Under the pieces are notes generated by a model. That model saw only the letters and a program-made list of their open reading frames with translations, ran no database searches and was not told the origin of the DNA. Source: Aralia elata (lineage: Eukaryota; Streptophyta; Magnoliopsida; Apiales; Araliaceae). From it: DNA of 64,000 nt. The position numbers and the translations under genes are program-made. Shown here piece after piece: positions 21,634-34,339 of the stretch. How positions within the stretch are numbered: the first letter of the stretch is position 1; each line of letters begins with the position of its first letter. Location: assembly GCA_034770075.1 (NCBI GenBank), contig CM068386.1, positions 86,401,265 through 86,465,264 of the forward strand, given 5' to 3'.

Positions 21634-22454
21634 CTTCCGTTCTTTATTTCTCCTCCAGATTCACTGCCTGACATCTGACTGTCATTCCATTTTCTCTTAT
21701 TCAGGTTACTTCCCCCGCTGTTACCTTCCTTATGACCATCGTGGCTTTTTTTCTTTTTCTGCTCTTGGTTGTACTTTGACAAAGCTTCATTTCCTCTCTC
21801 TACAATAATTGTTTTCTCAAGCAACGTGGAAAATGTATTGATTTGTAAAGTCGCGACCTTACTATACACCCAGGGCTTCAACCCTTTCTCAAATCTCTTT
21901 GCCCTCCTTGTTTCAGTGTCGACCTGATGTGGAGCGAACCTAGCTAACTCATTGAATTTTGCGGTATATTCTGCGATTGACATACCTCCTTCTTTTAGTT
22001 CTAAGAACTTTATCTCCATACTAGCCTTCATGCTTTCTGGAAAGTAATTTTCGAAAAACAATACCTTAAAACGATCCCATGCAATTGAGCCTTTCCCAGC
22101 TTGTCCTTTGTTCGCCTTCCACCAAAAATTTGCCTCACCTTTCATCATGAAAGTGGCAAACGATGTTTTCTGTTTCTCGGCCACCCTTGCGACCTCAAAA
22201 ACTTTCTCCATTTCTTCCACCCATATCTGGGCTTCAATCGGATCTATAGTCTCATGAAACTCTAGTGGTCCTACTAATTTAAAGTCCTTAAAACTTGTCA
22301 GGTGGCTTTTTGGTTGTTCTACTACAGCGGCTGGTCTGCCATGTATTGCCTCTGCTAACATGTTCGCAAACGCCCTCATGGGGTCAGCCTGACCCTCCGT
22401 GTTATTTACTGACTCCTCCACCCTTGAGTTTCAGGGTTGACTCCTTGGTGACAT
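21634..22454 (-). pseudogene. Element A gag, N-terminal and core part
   Basis: The frame starts at an ATG at 22454 (MSPRSQP), where an in-frame TGA (22431-22433) now occupies codon 8. It then stays open to the insertion point of B. The core includes LTSFKDFKLVGPLEFHETID, EEMEKVFEVARVAEKQKTSF, ATFMMKGEANFWWKANK and EYTAKFNELARFAPHQVDTE, typical of the retrotransposon gag domain. A basic linker (QEQKKKKSHDGHKEGN) leads toward the knuckles, which lie beyond element B at 8751 and below. The ATG was chosen by similarity to the gag start of element D (MPPRREQRHRR). Confidence 0.88.
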
Positions 22455-22831
22455 AGTCTGTCTTAGACAAAACCTTACGTTATCATTTTGTGTTTTACGT
22501 TTTATGCCATATTTTAGTAGTGTTAGCATTTAAAATTTAACGTACAAATAAAACTCAGTCAAACATGTAATAATAATGTCGCATTTATATCCATATACCA
22601 ACTAGTAGTGCCAAGCACTTACAATTTCTGACATATTCCTATAAACGCTATGTATCCCTCTAGTCACCAATAGATGGGATTTACAAGAACTACATTCCCC
22701 TACAACACAAAAAGTGGGGATGTATTATAATCGCATACCACCTCTCATAGTCTGAGGTTCACATCATAACCCTATGAACAAAAGGGTTCTAACTGCCTCT
22801 ATCTACAAAATATGCCAACTAAAACATAAAA

Positions 22832-23670
22832 TCACTGCATGTGGCGGCGAACAACATCCTCGTGCACCTGCTGTGCAACCCTGTCCACTACTTGACGACG
22901 TACATTGCGCCTAATCTGATCCTCCTCAGTGGTGTACCTCCTATCCCTATCTCTCAGTATCTCAAAAGTTATATCCAATGCACAGCTCAGGGACTCAATC
23001 CTAACTACCCTGACCTAGACTTCCCCCTCTAACTGATCTACCCTCCTGGCGGCTCTAACCCAAGCCTCCTCTATACGGATCTTGTCTGCGATCTCCAAGT
23101 CGAATTCGATTTTCATGGCCTCGTGCTCGACTCTCAGCTCGGCTATCTTCAGTCCTTCTGTTCTAGTTTCTTCCTCAGTTTAGCAATCCTGGCCACCAAA
23201 TGATGTAGTAGTGGTCCCACCTGATGTGCCGAACTCTCATACCCTTGCAGCTGCACCTTCAGCTTTCTCTCCTCATTCTCCAGTTAATATGCCAACTTTT
23301 TATATAGGTCTTCCATGTCTTGGTGTGTCTTATTCTGCTCCTCTAAGTGTTTGACTCGGTCCTCTAGCTCCAAGTTCCTATTTGTCAACTGGTCTACCAA
23401 ATAATCCTCGGCTGGCAACTCCTCTGGCGAAGCATAGTATTCCACCTCCTCCATAGCCTCAGCTATAAATTCATCTACATCAACTGGCTCCTCGGCCTCC
23501 ACGGCCTCTGCAGCCACCTCGGTCTCCTCCGCCTCATCATTATCATCCCCGTTGTACGGCCTCATCACCCGGCCCACAACTGGCTCTCCATCAGAATCTG
23601 ACTCAAATTCCTTCGGGAGTACTGGCGGAACTAGCTCAGTCAGCTCTACAAAGACAATATGTTTGTCCAT
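22832..23670 (-). pseudogene. Element A extra ORF between 5' LTR and gag (acidic coiled coil)
   Basis: An ORF of about 280 codons precedes gag. The N-terminal third is acidic (FESDSDGEPVVGR, NGDDNDEAEETEVAAEAVEA). The rest is predicted coiled coil (QLTNRNLELEDRVKHLEEQ, then ENEERKLKVQLQG, IAKLRKKLEQKD, LRVEHEAMKIEFDLEIADK and QIRRNVRRQVVDRVAQQVHE). It is broken by a TAA at 23284-23286, a frameshift near 23155 and a TAG near 23030. The same frame extends upstream of the ATG to a possible splice acceptor at 23716, so an upstream exon is possible. I do not recognise the family. Element D has a comparable frame in the same place. Confidence 0.65.
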
Positions 23671-23943
23671 AACCTCAACATCAACAGCCCGACTAGACTC
23701 ACCAAACTCGGGATGCTACAACCACAACATAAACAACCAACACAGTCAGTACCATAATAAAATATATTCATTGATGGAATGAAATGATATTTTATTATGC
23801 ACAAACTCGGCTCGATGAATCTCCATAATACTTATCCTACATACTCAACTCGATGAATCTCCTTGATCCATCTCCTAGCGTACACTATACAAGTTTTCTT
23901 TTAAGGTTATAACCTAGGCTTCGCATCCTAACGTTTATAACCT

Positions 23944-23961
23944 ACGGCTCTGACATCAACC
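23944..23961 (-). promoter_or_regulatory. Element A primer binding site (initiator Met tRNA type)
   Basis: On the minus strand, right after the 5' LTR, the sequence reads GGTTGATGTCAGAGCC. This is a diverged version of the plant initiator-Met-tRNA PBS (TGGTATCAGAGC). Confidence 0.75.
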
Positions 23962-26900
23962 TGTGACACCCCTAAAAATTCAGGTACCAATACCTCGAAT
24001 TTGGTGCTCACAATAAAGAACATCCAACCACCTCTAAACAACATATATCAACCAATGCAAAATAAATAAACATATCTTGTTCATTACAAAAGGCTTACTA
24101 CGGTCCCAAGGTCTGTAACTTTAAATAAATATATCATAAAATACTCCAATAACATAAAAGAGTTCTATGATTACATAACGTATTAGTAACATATAAATGT
24201 TATTCACGCGGCTATTCTTTATGCTTCCTTTACCTTTATCCTTTTTGGAACTCTCCGGCTTAACTACAATATGTTCATGATATAGCAAGGATGAGCAACC
24301 AATTTGCTCAACAAGTTTAACAATGAATAAAGAAAATATATCATGAGTGAATAAGAATAATAATCGCATAGTTTAACAATTTAAGAACCTTGATAAAATA
24401 GCTGAATAACATAATCAACGTTCAAATGGAGAAATGAATATTGATTATTTACTACTGAGTGGTCCAATAGACCCTGAACATTTGCCAAAGAGTCAATCAT
24501 TTAACTAACCCTTTTAAACCCTGGAATGTCAGTTGTACTTGAGGGGATCAGCCTCTCGTACACCATGTATATGCATAACATTTAGCTCTGACCGTATCGG
24601 ATAACCGACACTTATAAACCCTTATTATGGGTTGTTCTCTCAGTCCGAGAATCTGTACCCACTACTGGTTTGGATAGCTTTCAAAAATGTTCAACATGCA
24701 TGTGTCTAGCCGAAACAAATGGCGTATACTATTTTTGAAACAGTTCATGAATGAAGAACTTTAAACATTTTCCAGTTCAACAATAGAACAGAAATTCAAA
24801 TGCACAAAGTGCGAACATCAATAGTTACCATGGTTGTGAAGTAATTTTAGCAATAATTAAGCCACTAACATGAGTGAAAACAATAAATCGAGTTTGAGTT
24901 AGGAAACTTGCAACATATATAGATTCATAACAATAATCAGGAACTTGCACAATGTACAAAGTTGTGTAAGTTAGGAACTTGCAACATATATAGATTCATA
25001 ACAATAATCAGGAACTTGCACAATGTACAAACTTGTGCAAGTTAGAAACTTGCAACATATATAGATTCATAACAATAATCAGGAACTTACACAATGTATA
25101 AAATTGTGTAAGTTAGGAACTTGCCTGATCTATTGCTTACTATTTAATTATATGGTTCTGCCCTTCAGATAACCAACATTAGTAGTAAGTTACTCTATTA
25201 TTAATCTCTGCCAAGCATAATAATCATTACAACATCAACATCTAGTATTTACGCAGCACCCACTTAATATACCACTCGTTTAGAAGTCTGACCGATCTCC
25301 CTTAGGTCAAGTTATAACTTATACCAAATTTTCTTATTAACGTCTTTTATTAATCTCATTCCTCCTTGTAACCGAGAACACCTTGACACATATAAGCTTA
25401 AGCCTAACTTTAACTAGTCTTCCAGAGTGTCCTACGATCGGCGAATAGAATTTCCCAATCGACTAACTTAGACGCCCAATACTTGTGTGTTTACTTTATG
25501 ACCAGTTCGGTCACTCTACAGCAAGTAGTTCAGAGGATTCATTCTATAATTCAAATCGACTTATTGGGTTGGGTTAGATTAAGTCTCTTGTTTTTAAGGA
25601 GTGAACTAGAGGTCGGTTTGAAAACAAAGTTCGGATTAGGCGTTAGTGACTTCGGGATCGAGATTCTGGATCGATCAACCGGTTGACTTCCGAAATTCGG
25701 TTCGGATTCGCTTTCAGACATTTCCACAGGGGTTCGGGATCGGTCGATGGACTTAGGTTCGACTCTTCGGGAGTCGGGGTTCAGGTCTCAATGTCATTAG
25801 GACTCAGCTTCGGATCAGTTTATTATCGGTCATATAATATCGGTTAGGGACATGATCTGGAAGATTATGTCCATTTAGGAAACATTAGGGTCTGGTACTG
25901 AACCAAACCCAGAGTATATACTAAAGCCTTCGGGTTTGGGAGTTCGGCCTGGATGACTTGTGGTTCTCAGGATTATAAGTCGGATTCCACTTCGGGAACC
26001 TCTTGTAGTTCGAGTTCAGGTGACGAACTCCATCGGAATGGCTTCGGCATCCCGTTATTAATTATTATTACACCTTTTGCTAGAATCGACGATATATATC
26101 TTTTGGCATTGTCCACCTTTTCATTGGTTTAACTAGGATTTGGTCAAAAACCCTATTGACCACATTCAGGGTCTGCATAAACATGATCACAAAGCTACCA
26201 CTCCCATGGTTTAACTAGGGTTTGGTCATGAGTTTTATTGTCCACACTTAAAGTTTGCAATGATTTATGATCGTGAACAATGGGTACATATAGACTACAG
26301 TTCTAACTCTTAACATTATCGAGGAAAAGGAACTAAGGCCATATTTACCAGTTAAGCATGAATTACTGAACCTATGCACATACAGGTACCTCAAAGCCTT
26401 GACAATTCTTTACTCTCTCTTAGACTCTGCTCCTCTGAGTCGCGAGAGTTTTCCTTACGGATTACCTTTTACCTCTCAAACTCACAATAACTCCCATTGT
26501 AATAGAACTAACAATCTCAGTAAACTTATCAGATGGAATAGGAGATCTATTTATAGAGAAACCTTTACCCATCCGCTCGTTTGTACCCAAACCATCGAAC
26601 CAATTTAAAATGACCATACCCGTTGGTTAAGAGGGAGTTGGTGAAAAGTACTTACCAACTATTTCCCCTGCCATACCAACGGTAATTATCAAGCAAAGTA
26701 GGGGAATAGGCCATTGGCCTAGGGAGGTTGTGTCCACTGCACGAAGGAACAGGTGCACCGCTAACTAGGATATAGTCAACTTAATTTTAGGATCAATTCC
26801 CAATTTGGGCTTACCAAATCAGACTTGGCAAAACTTTGTTACTGGTGTTGGTCTAAACTTGTTGGGCCCCGGTACATCCATTTGGGCCAATTAACGGACC

Positions 26901-27295
26901 ATCTTACAAGTCCATAAGTACTTAGCTTGGATTGAGCTTGTTTAATAAACCAATTAGACTAGTCCACTATTAATAATTTCTTAGTAGAAATATATATCAT
27001 TATTACTAATCAAATTAACTAATTTACATAATTCAATTTAACTTGCTAGAAACCAAGTTAATTGAATTATCACATAGCTCACTAGCCTTATCAACAATTT
27101 TATATTACATTACTTAGGTTGGTCCATTAATTTAATTAACCCATTAATTGGACTTTCCTTTAATTATATCAATACAGAACTAAACAAACCAAGCTATCAT
27201 ACAATGCTTTAGTTTAATCGCACACCAATTCAAAAATTTAATTCAGCGATAATTAATTTCATTAATATAAGTTAAAAATATTCGCGGTTATTACA
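23962..27295 (-). repeat. Element A 5' LTR (right copy)
   Basis: This 3.3-kb LTR starts TGTGACACCCCT and ends GTTATTACA, followed by the target duplication GATAT. It matches 1571-4893 along its length. The 71-bp tandem repeat is present in three copies (about 24904-25117) against two in the partner, so copy number changed after insertion. Confidence 0.93.
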
Positions 27296-28918
27296 GATAT
27301 CATTCCCGCTGATGCCCGTCTGCTTCAAGGAGACCCACTGAAAATTGATCAGGTATGTGGTAATATGTATATTTAGTTTTACCCATTTAAATACAATAAC
27401 AGATATGCAAGCTTATTGTTCGCAAAAGAACAACTTATCAAAGTTAAACATTTCTTACATTTTTACTTGAGATTTGATCACAGTGTCTGTGTTTTTTCAG
27501 TCTTCACTTATTGGAGAGTTGCCGCCAGTAACAGAATCCTGGTGATAGAGTATACTAGGGTTCAACATGTAAGCAAGGAGAAATTGAAGCAGTTGTCATT
27601 GCCACATGAGTGCATACTTTCTTTGGAAGGGAAGAGCACCTAGTTAAAAATACTACATATGTTGGGCATTTTCAGCAGGTCTGGTACAAAAATCATTTCC
27701 TTTTGATCATACACTATGATTTAAAATGTTCATATACTGGTGGACATTTAACTGCACCACACGTTGCATGTATTGAGGAAATCTCATAACAGAATTTAGT
27801 TGCATGAAACTTTTGTCCACTTCCATTTGCTTACTATGTGGAGTCTTGATGCATATTACACTATTATGCGATAGGTTTCATTGTTGCTTACCTTTTTCAT
27901 GATTTACTTTTTATTCTTTTGGCGGGTGGCAGGCCTTAACTGCAATTGGAAACTTTTGCATTTGCTCAATTGATATCGGGATGGTTACTGAGATTATCGT
28001 TATAGCTGTTTAACAAAGAAAATATCGTGAAGGTGTAGATAATCTTCTTGTCCTACTCATTGGTGGTATCCCCATTGCAATGCCAACAGTTCTTTCAGTT
28101 ACAATGGCTATTGGTTCACATCGCTTATCTCAGCAGGTTCGTAAAGCTATATTCTTATGCTATTCTATGTTTTTATAGTTGCATTGCATATGCCTTTTGA
28201 AGTGGCATATACTAACTTTTTCATGCAGGGTGCCATAACAAAGAGAATGACTGCTATTGAGGAAATGGCTGGGATGGATGTCTTATGCAGTGATAAAACG
28301 GGCACCTTAACTCTCAACAAGCTCACAGTCGACAAAAATTTAATTGAGGTTATCGCTTTATCACTATTCGTGTGGCGTTGATCTACTGAAACTATCTCTA
28401 TAAGATATCGTTGTTGATAGGATCTAGGAGCATAACTATGCTTACACAGATTCTATTCTAAGATTACCCTCCATCTTAGTTTTTGTAATCAAAGCAGGAT
28501 TTCTTTTCTAAGCATAAAGAAACACCCATTGTTCTATAACAAAACAATTTAGAGGCTAATTTACTTAATTTATATTTATTTCCATGAAATTTTGCATATG
28601 TTGGAGAGCTATAGCTCCCCTAAGAAATTCTTATTTCATCCTTGTTATATGGTACAGGTGTTCGCCAAAGGTGTTGACAAAGACACAGTTGTTTTTATGG
28701 CTACAAAAGCTTCGAGGTTAGAGAACCAAGATGCCAGATATTCTGCAATGGTCTCCATGTTGAGCGACCCTATTGAGGTATTAGATTTTATTAGTTAGAA
28801 CAATTTTGCAACCCCAGTCTCCAATTATTTCCTCCTTTGCATAAAATTTGGCAACTAGATGGATATCTTATATCCTTATTTAAGAATTCCAATTGGATTG
28901 TTGTTGCAAAAATATGAG
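27296..28918 (+). pseudogene. Plasma-membrane H+-ATPase pseudogene, exons 5 (end) to 9
   Basis: The gene resumes after element A: exon end to 27352 (IPADARLLQGDPLKIDQ); exon 27501-27678, heavily frameshifted but matching the SALTGESLPVTK to VGHFQ segment; exon 27933-28136 (LTAIGNFCICSIDIG, one TAA, then LLVLLIGGIPIAMPTVLSVT); exon 28229-28348 (AITKRMTAIEEMAGMDVLCS with an intact DKTGT phosphorylation motif); exon 28658-28777 (VFAKGVDKDTVVFMATKASR). The homology then ends in an intron. At about 28919 the sequence passes directly into the truncated LTR of element D, so the catalytic C-terminal half and regulatory tail are missing. Confidence 0.9.
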
Positions 28919-31540
28919 ATAGGATTATTCTTTTGATTAGAATAATACACCTTAACACATAACACTGCTATTGTAGTCATTATACAACTTAAAAGCATTG
29001 TCACATATTCATTTCAGTCATCAGGACACCTAAGAACGTATATCTAGTCAAACTATGTCGATTTGGTTTGAGTTTGGAATCGCTTCGGCATCCTGATTGC
29101 ATTATCGGATAATTAATGAATTTATTACCAATAAAACTTTTTTTTAAGAACTTAAATATTATATTAGATAATTTAATTATCATTTATAACATTTTTCCAA
29201 ACATTAAATTCATTTATAAGATTTAATTAATAAATAATTTCATTATTATTAATATTAAATTATTAATGAAATCTTTTTCAACATATTAAAAGTTATGTAA
29301 TATTTTTCAAACTTTACTATCACTTTTAAATGATTTTTAAAGTATTGAAAATCTTTTTTAAATGATTACTATTAATATTAAAATATTAATGTAATTCATG
29401 CCAAAATATTTAAAACATTTATTTCACCTTTAAATAATTTTTTTTAAAACATTAAAATTATTTTTAAATAATTTATTTAATACAATTATTAAATAAATTT
29501 ATTATCATTAATATTAAAATATTAATGAAATTCTTATCAAAATATTAAAAGTTATTTATTATAACTTAAAATACTTTTTTTTATTTTAGATTCTACATTA
29601 CAGGTCTTATCCAGACAGTTAAGACTGTCTACTTTAGAACAAATTTCATTTTGATTATCTATCCAGACAGTTAAGACTGTCTGCTTTAGGCAAGTTCTTC
29701 TTCAGTTAATATCCAGACAGTATAACCCGTCTGTTTCAGGTGTATGCTTTAGACAAAAATATTCTTTTGTTGTAATCCAGACAGTGCATCACCCGTCTGC
29801 TAGGTGTCTACTTTAGACCAAAACTCACTACATGTAAGGACAGCAACTGGGCTGTTTCGTTTTTGTGGTACCTACTTTGCAACTTCGTAACTTGCTCATT
29901 TCTTATCGAAATAAGTTCATTCTTGAGCCTACGACTTTCTTATACTACAAACTACAAAACCCATAGAAAATATCCCATTTCCATAAGTTTTAACTACCTG
30001 AAAAACTGACTCTAAAGTCAGTGTACCAACTGATTTTTCAACTTTTAACTAGTTTTTTTAAAATAAAAAAAATTCATCATGACTTCATTACTTAAGCTTT
30101 TTCCTCATTTCCAATTGTGTGATGTTCATAACTCATAAGAGTATAACATAACACCCTGGAACCAAAATTTTCAGATTCGGAACATCACAACAAAAAGTCC
30201 CAAATCAATCCATTAACAGTCCACTAATTTAAATTCCATCCTTTTCGCATAGGTTTTGATTTTCAATCATTTTGTTAACTAAACATGCATGCTAAAGGTG
30301 ATTTAACAAGGTTTACTCCTTCATATCCACCTTATAACTTCAAGATCCACCATGATCTTCACTTATCAACAACTAACAACAACTAATCAACACCAACGAA
30401 ATAAAATCCAAGAGATGAAAAAAAAAAAAAATTAGCGTTCTTACCTTTTGTTGTTCTTGTTCTTCTTCTTCTTTCTTAATCTTGATGAACCTTGATCTTG
30501 TTATCCTTTTCCTTCTCCAATCCGTGCCTTTTCTCTCTCTTTCTTTCTAGTGGACTTAGCTTGCTAGGAATGAGGGAAGATTTTATTTTTTTTAACCAAT
30601 ACACCTCATTGCCTTCTTTAGGTGCCACATGTCCCCTTATTAATTAGCTAACATGTGTTTAGGCAAGATAGAGACACCTAGCATACTTATACACCTTAGA
30701 TCTCCCTCTCTTGGACACTTGTCCCCAACGTGTGTTAATTAGAAATGAGGGACACCTAGTAAGCTTATTAGCTTACTTGATAAGTTTCACACCTTTTTTT
30801 TTATGTCCGTCTATGGCCTTATCCATTTACTTTTTTTTCTTTTTTTTATTAACTAATTATCTTGTGAAATGACTAACATGCCCTAGCTCAATTAGGTCAA
30901 AAGGTTGGGCCATTAATTAATTAAATTAATGGGGCTCCCAAATGTGGTTTAATTAAATTCTAATGGGTTAATTTAATAAATCTACACACTAATCATTCAA
31001 GTCCATAATAAAATAATTACATGGGCTTGATTATTTAAATCAATTGAGCTAGTCCACTAATAATTTATATTACTAGAACTATTACATATTAATTTCATCC
31101 ATTATATAAACATAAATCCTTTTAAATATAACTACAACAATAATTATATTTAAAATTAAAATACATGACCATAGATCAAATTAGGATATTGATCCGTAAT
31201 GTTACTTTACCACATTTACCGCACTTAGTTAATTTAAAATAAATTGACTAATCTTATATATTCATATTATAAAGAAATAGTCAAAGTAATAATAATAATA
31301 TTAATAATCATTCTTAAAATATAAATTTATCATGAAAATAATATATTAATCATATTTTTATGAAAAATAAATAATATTATATCTTTACTAAATATTAATT
31401 TATTAAAAGAATATAAATTTTCAAATAATTAACAATTTCCTTTCTGAAAAACTCATTTACAATCTTTCATATAATAAATGATATATATTTATCACATCTA
31501 CACATATACATTCCTTGCACGTATTCCCATGCTTACCTTG
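28919..31540 (-). repeat. Element D 3' LTR, truncated, part 1
   Basis: Homology to the right LTR begins at the shared ATAGGATTATTC (28919 here, about 53669 there) and continues to CTTACCTTG at 31540, where element E is inserted. The first 1.4 kb of the LTR is absent. The identity is high, with occasional substitutions. Confidence 0.92.
29609..29815. repeat. Four spaced CCAGACAG/CTGTCTG hairpins in the D LTR
   Basis: Four short inverted repeats (CAGACAG, 4 to 10 bases, then CTGTCTG or CGTCTG) occur at about 29611, 29663, 29713 and 29777. The pattern recurs in the other LTR at 54366-54576. Confidence 0.85.
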
Positions 31541-33554
31541 TGTAGACACCCAAATTTTGCGTTCTCTATGCTAATCGTGACAGGAGGGCAAAATCGTCAA
31601 TTGAACCGACATGCTGGAGCGAAGAATGGGCACACGTGCGAACACTCGACGCCACCACGATGATTTGCAGTCAAAACCGACATGACAACAAGGCCATCCG
31701 GAATGAGCATTCCCGAATAATGTGTCACGTCTCACAGTAATTCCCGGACTACAAAATACAAGCCTTTCAGCGAAAACCGACAGCACGACGCGAGAATCGA
31801 GGTGCGGTGCGGAAACCGAGGAGAATTAAATAACTAAAGTGCGGAAACCGAGGAGAATTAAATAACTAAAGTGCATGGCGGGCTGGCCAGCCTACTTCAG
31901 CACATTCCTTCATTCAGAGAGCGGAGAGAGAAGTTAGATCGGAAGCAGGAGAAGAATAAGCAGCAGCAGCACGGAAATTCAAGGAAAATAGCATAGTTTT
32001 GCAATAAAATAGGAGAGAAAGGAAGAAAAAAGAGAGGAATAATATTCTTTTGATTTGATTGTATCACATAAATTTCTTCTTCTATTCAAAATACACAAGT
32101 TTACATCCTTTTTGATCTCATTTGCAAGGTGAAAATCTCCTTATTTTTGCAATTTCTATCATATCCTTTGGTTGAATTAAATGTAGTTTTCACGTAATTG
32201 ATGATGGAACAATGAATTAGGAATTATTAGTGAGGGTTCCATCGGAACAAAATTCTTCCTAATAACCCGATGATATTTATTTATTGATTTTTTTGGTTGT
32301 TTTACGATGCTATATTGGGCGTGGTTCCTTTAGATCGCTATTTTTAGGATGTCTTGGTATTGTTAGATTATCCGTGTTGGTTATTTCTTGTAATATCCGG
32401 TTGTGGGTGTGTGGAAATTTGGTTGTGAGCCTAGGAAAGCGACCCCGTGGTCCAAATCCGATGATGGACCTCTTTTGATGTAAGAAGTAGGAATGATGTA
32501 GTTTTCATCGTAAATATGTAATCGTCGGGCCTTAAAACGATGCTAAGGCGAGAATCGTGTTTAAGGCCCCGTCATAGTGAAAGTATGCGATTGTTGGCGT
32601 TCGGGGTTATTTTGATGGCTTTCATACCCATGAATAGCCCCAACGCATTTTTATGCTTGATTTGATTTATGACCGAAATGGATTTCAAAGCTAAACGATA
32701 AAGATTTTCATAAAACAAATCAAACTAGGTTATTAGCTTCACGAGGGTAAGAAATTGGGAGTGCTAATGAAAGTCGATTCCTTTTAACGAGAAGGCAAAA
32801 GAAAAAATCGTTTTCAAACATCACAAAAAATGATTTTATGAAATAAGTAAGGTTTTATTAAATCTTTGTGCATAGGGTTAAAGATATCCTAGAAGTTGCC
32901 CACCGTGCTATTTACGAAAGCAACGTATAGATCTCGATTCCTATTTTGATGAAGGTTTGGAAAACTCTTTTTTTTTGCCAAAACGACACCTAATGAAAAT
33001 CTTATAAGTTTTTGACAATTAAAATCAAACCTTTCTCATAAAGCTTTCTCGATTAAGCCAAATGACATTCTAGAGCATTCTCCAAAGAAAGCACGACTTT
33101 TCCTCAAAACCCAAATGGTTTCTTCATGCAAATTCACCACGACATTCACGCAGGCACACACACACACACGCGCACATACACACACACACATTCAAGAATT
33201 AAAGGATAGGAAAAGCATCAAGATCGCGGTAGCCGTGTTTCACGGAAGTCGGGGGGTGCCTAACACCTTCCCCTCGCTTAAGCAAGCCCCCGAACTCTAT
33301 GAATCTCGGTTTGCAGACCAATTAATTCGGAGTCACATATGAGCCAGCGATTTATAAAAAAAAAAAAACGAAAACTTGGATGAGTTGGTACATCCATTTC
33401 AAATATACCAACTGGCGACTCTGGTTAATTGGCTCATCATAAAAAACGATCTTTCAAAACCCCGTCGACATTAATGCCGATCTTTTTCCAAAAATCATTC
33501 AATCAAAAGGCTAAAATTGGAAAAGACTAAAAAGACGAAAAATCGGCGTCGACA
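31541..33554 (+). repeat. Element E 5' LTR
   Basis: This 2,014-bp LTR runs from TGTAGACACCC to CGTCGACA. It includes a doubled 32-bp segment (GTGCGGAAACCGAGGAG) at about 31809-31870 and a CA-rich microsatellite at 33150-33192. Short ORFs in it look like chance. Confidence 0.95.
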
Positions 33555-33556
33555 GC

Positions 33557-33575
33557 TGGCGACTCTGCTGGGGAC
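33557..33575 (+). promoter_or_regulatory. Element E primer binding site
   Basis: TGGCGACTCTGCTGGGGAC starts two bases after the 5' LTR. It is a well-formed PBS with a leading TGG; I did not assign the tRNA. Confidence 0.8.
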
Positions 33576-34339
33576 TCATTAGAGGGTTTAAGCCGCTTTT
33601 GAATCTTGATGCTATCCTATCCTTTAAAATTCATAAATGTGTATGTACGTGCGGTTTTTATTTATTTATTGTTGTGTGAATGTGTGCTTTGTCCAATAAA
33701 TGAATATTTGAATGGAATGGCTTTACTTTAAAGAAATCATTTGCATACGGTGAGGATGATGAATGTGAATGTATGTTGAGAGAGTACCTCCTCCTGAGGC
33801 GAACCTGTCGGTTGCTTATTACTAGACTCGAAGGGGCTGCTCCCCGGAGATGGCTCAGGAAACGCACCACCCAAATCTGCTCCAATCAAAAGGACTCAGA
33901 CGAGTAGATTGCGAAGATTTGGGGACCTTCATGCCGAAAAGCCCGTGAGAGTAACCTTAGGATAGGTCAGCCTCAGATTAACCCAACGTAGGAAAAGTCT
34001 CTTCATGCCTTTTTACGTTCGCACGTATAAATGTCATGATCCCATTCAATATTCATATATGCCTCCCCTATTGTCAAAAGAGTTTACTAACCTCTATGTT
34101 TTGCAGGGAACAGCTGGGGAAGCATAATAAGTCGTGTCTAGCATTCATTATTGCAATAAGGGACTACTAACATTCTGTTTTGCAGAGAAAGATTAAAAAA
34201 CCCAAAAACACAAAAATTACAGCTTTAGCATACATCCCAATTTTTCATTTCCCAGGACTAAACTACGAACCATTGTCTCTGTAGGATTGCTCCTCAAACC
34301 CGTTCGCAGTCTAAAAAGGCCCAAAACTCTACATCTGAA
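33576..34339 (+). other. Element E leader between PBS and gag
   Basis: About 760 bp with no convincing ORF. It probably contains RNA packaging signals, but none can be pinpointed from the sequence. Confidence 0.5.

Larger units (their letters stand above)
1571..27295 (-). mobile_element. Element A: Tekay/Del-like Ty3/gypsy chromovirus, host of B and C
   Basis: A full LTR retrotransposon of about 25.7 kb including nested insertions (about 12.8 kb without them). It begins TGTGACACCCCC and ends TTATTACA. The flanks carry a 5-bp target duplication, GACAT (1566-1570) and GATAT (27296-27300), one base apart, which interrupts a GDIIP codon string of the H+-ATPase. Order on the minus strand: 5' LTR (right), initiator-Met-tRNA-type PBS, extra coiled-coil ORF, gag, protease, RT-RNase H, integrase with chromodomain, PPT, 3' LTR (left). 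Long LTRs, the Met PBS and the C-terminal chromodomain fit the Tekay/Del clade. All ORFs are broken, so the copy is dead. Confidence 0.95.

Noticed and set aside
28229..28348. Functional P-type ATPase because of the intact DKTGT motif
   Set aside because: Upstream exons hold frameshifts and stops, a 25.7-kb element splits one codon, and the C-terminal half is missing.
33115..33342. Short ORF in the E LTR (repeated at 48912)
   Set aside because: Includes a CA microsatellite and is present only because the LTR is duplicated; no coding evidence.
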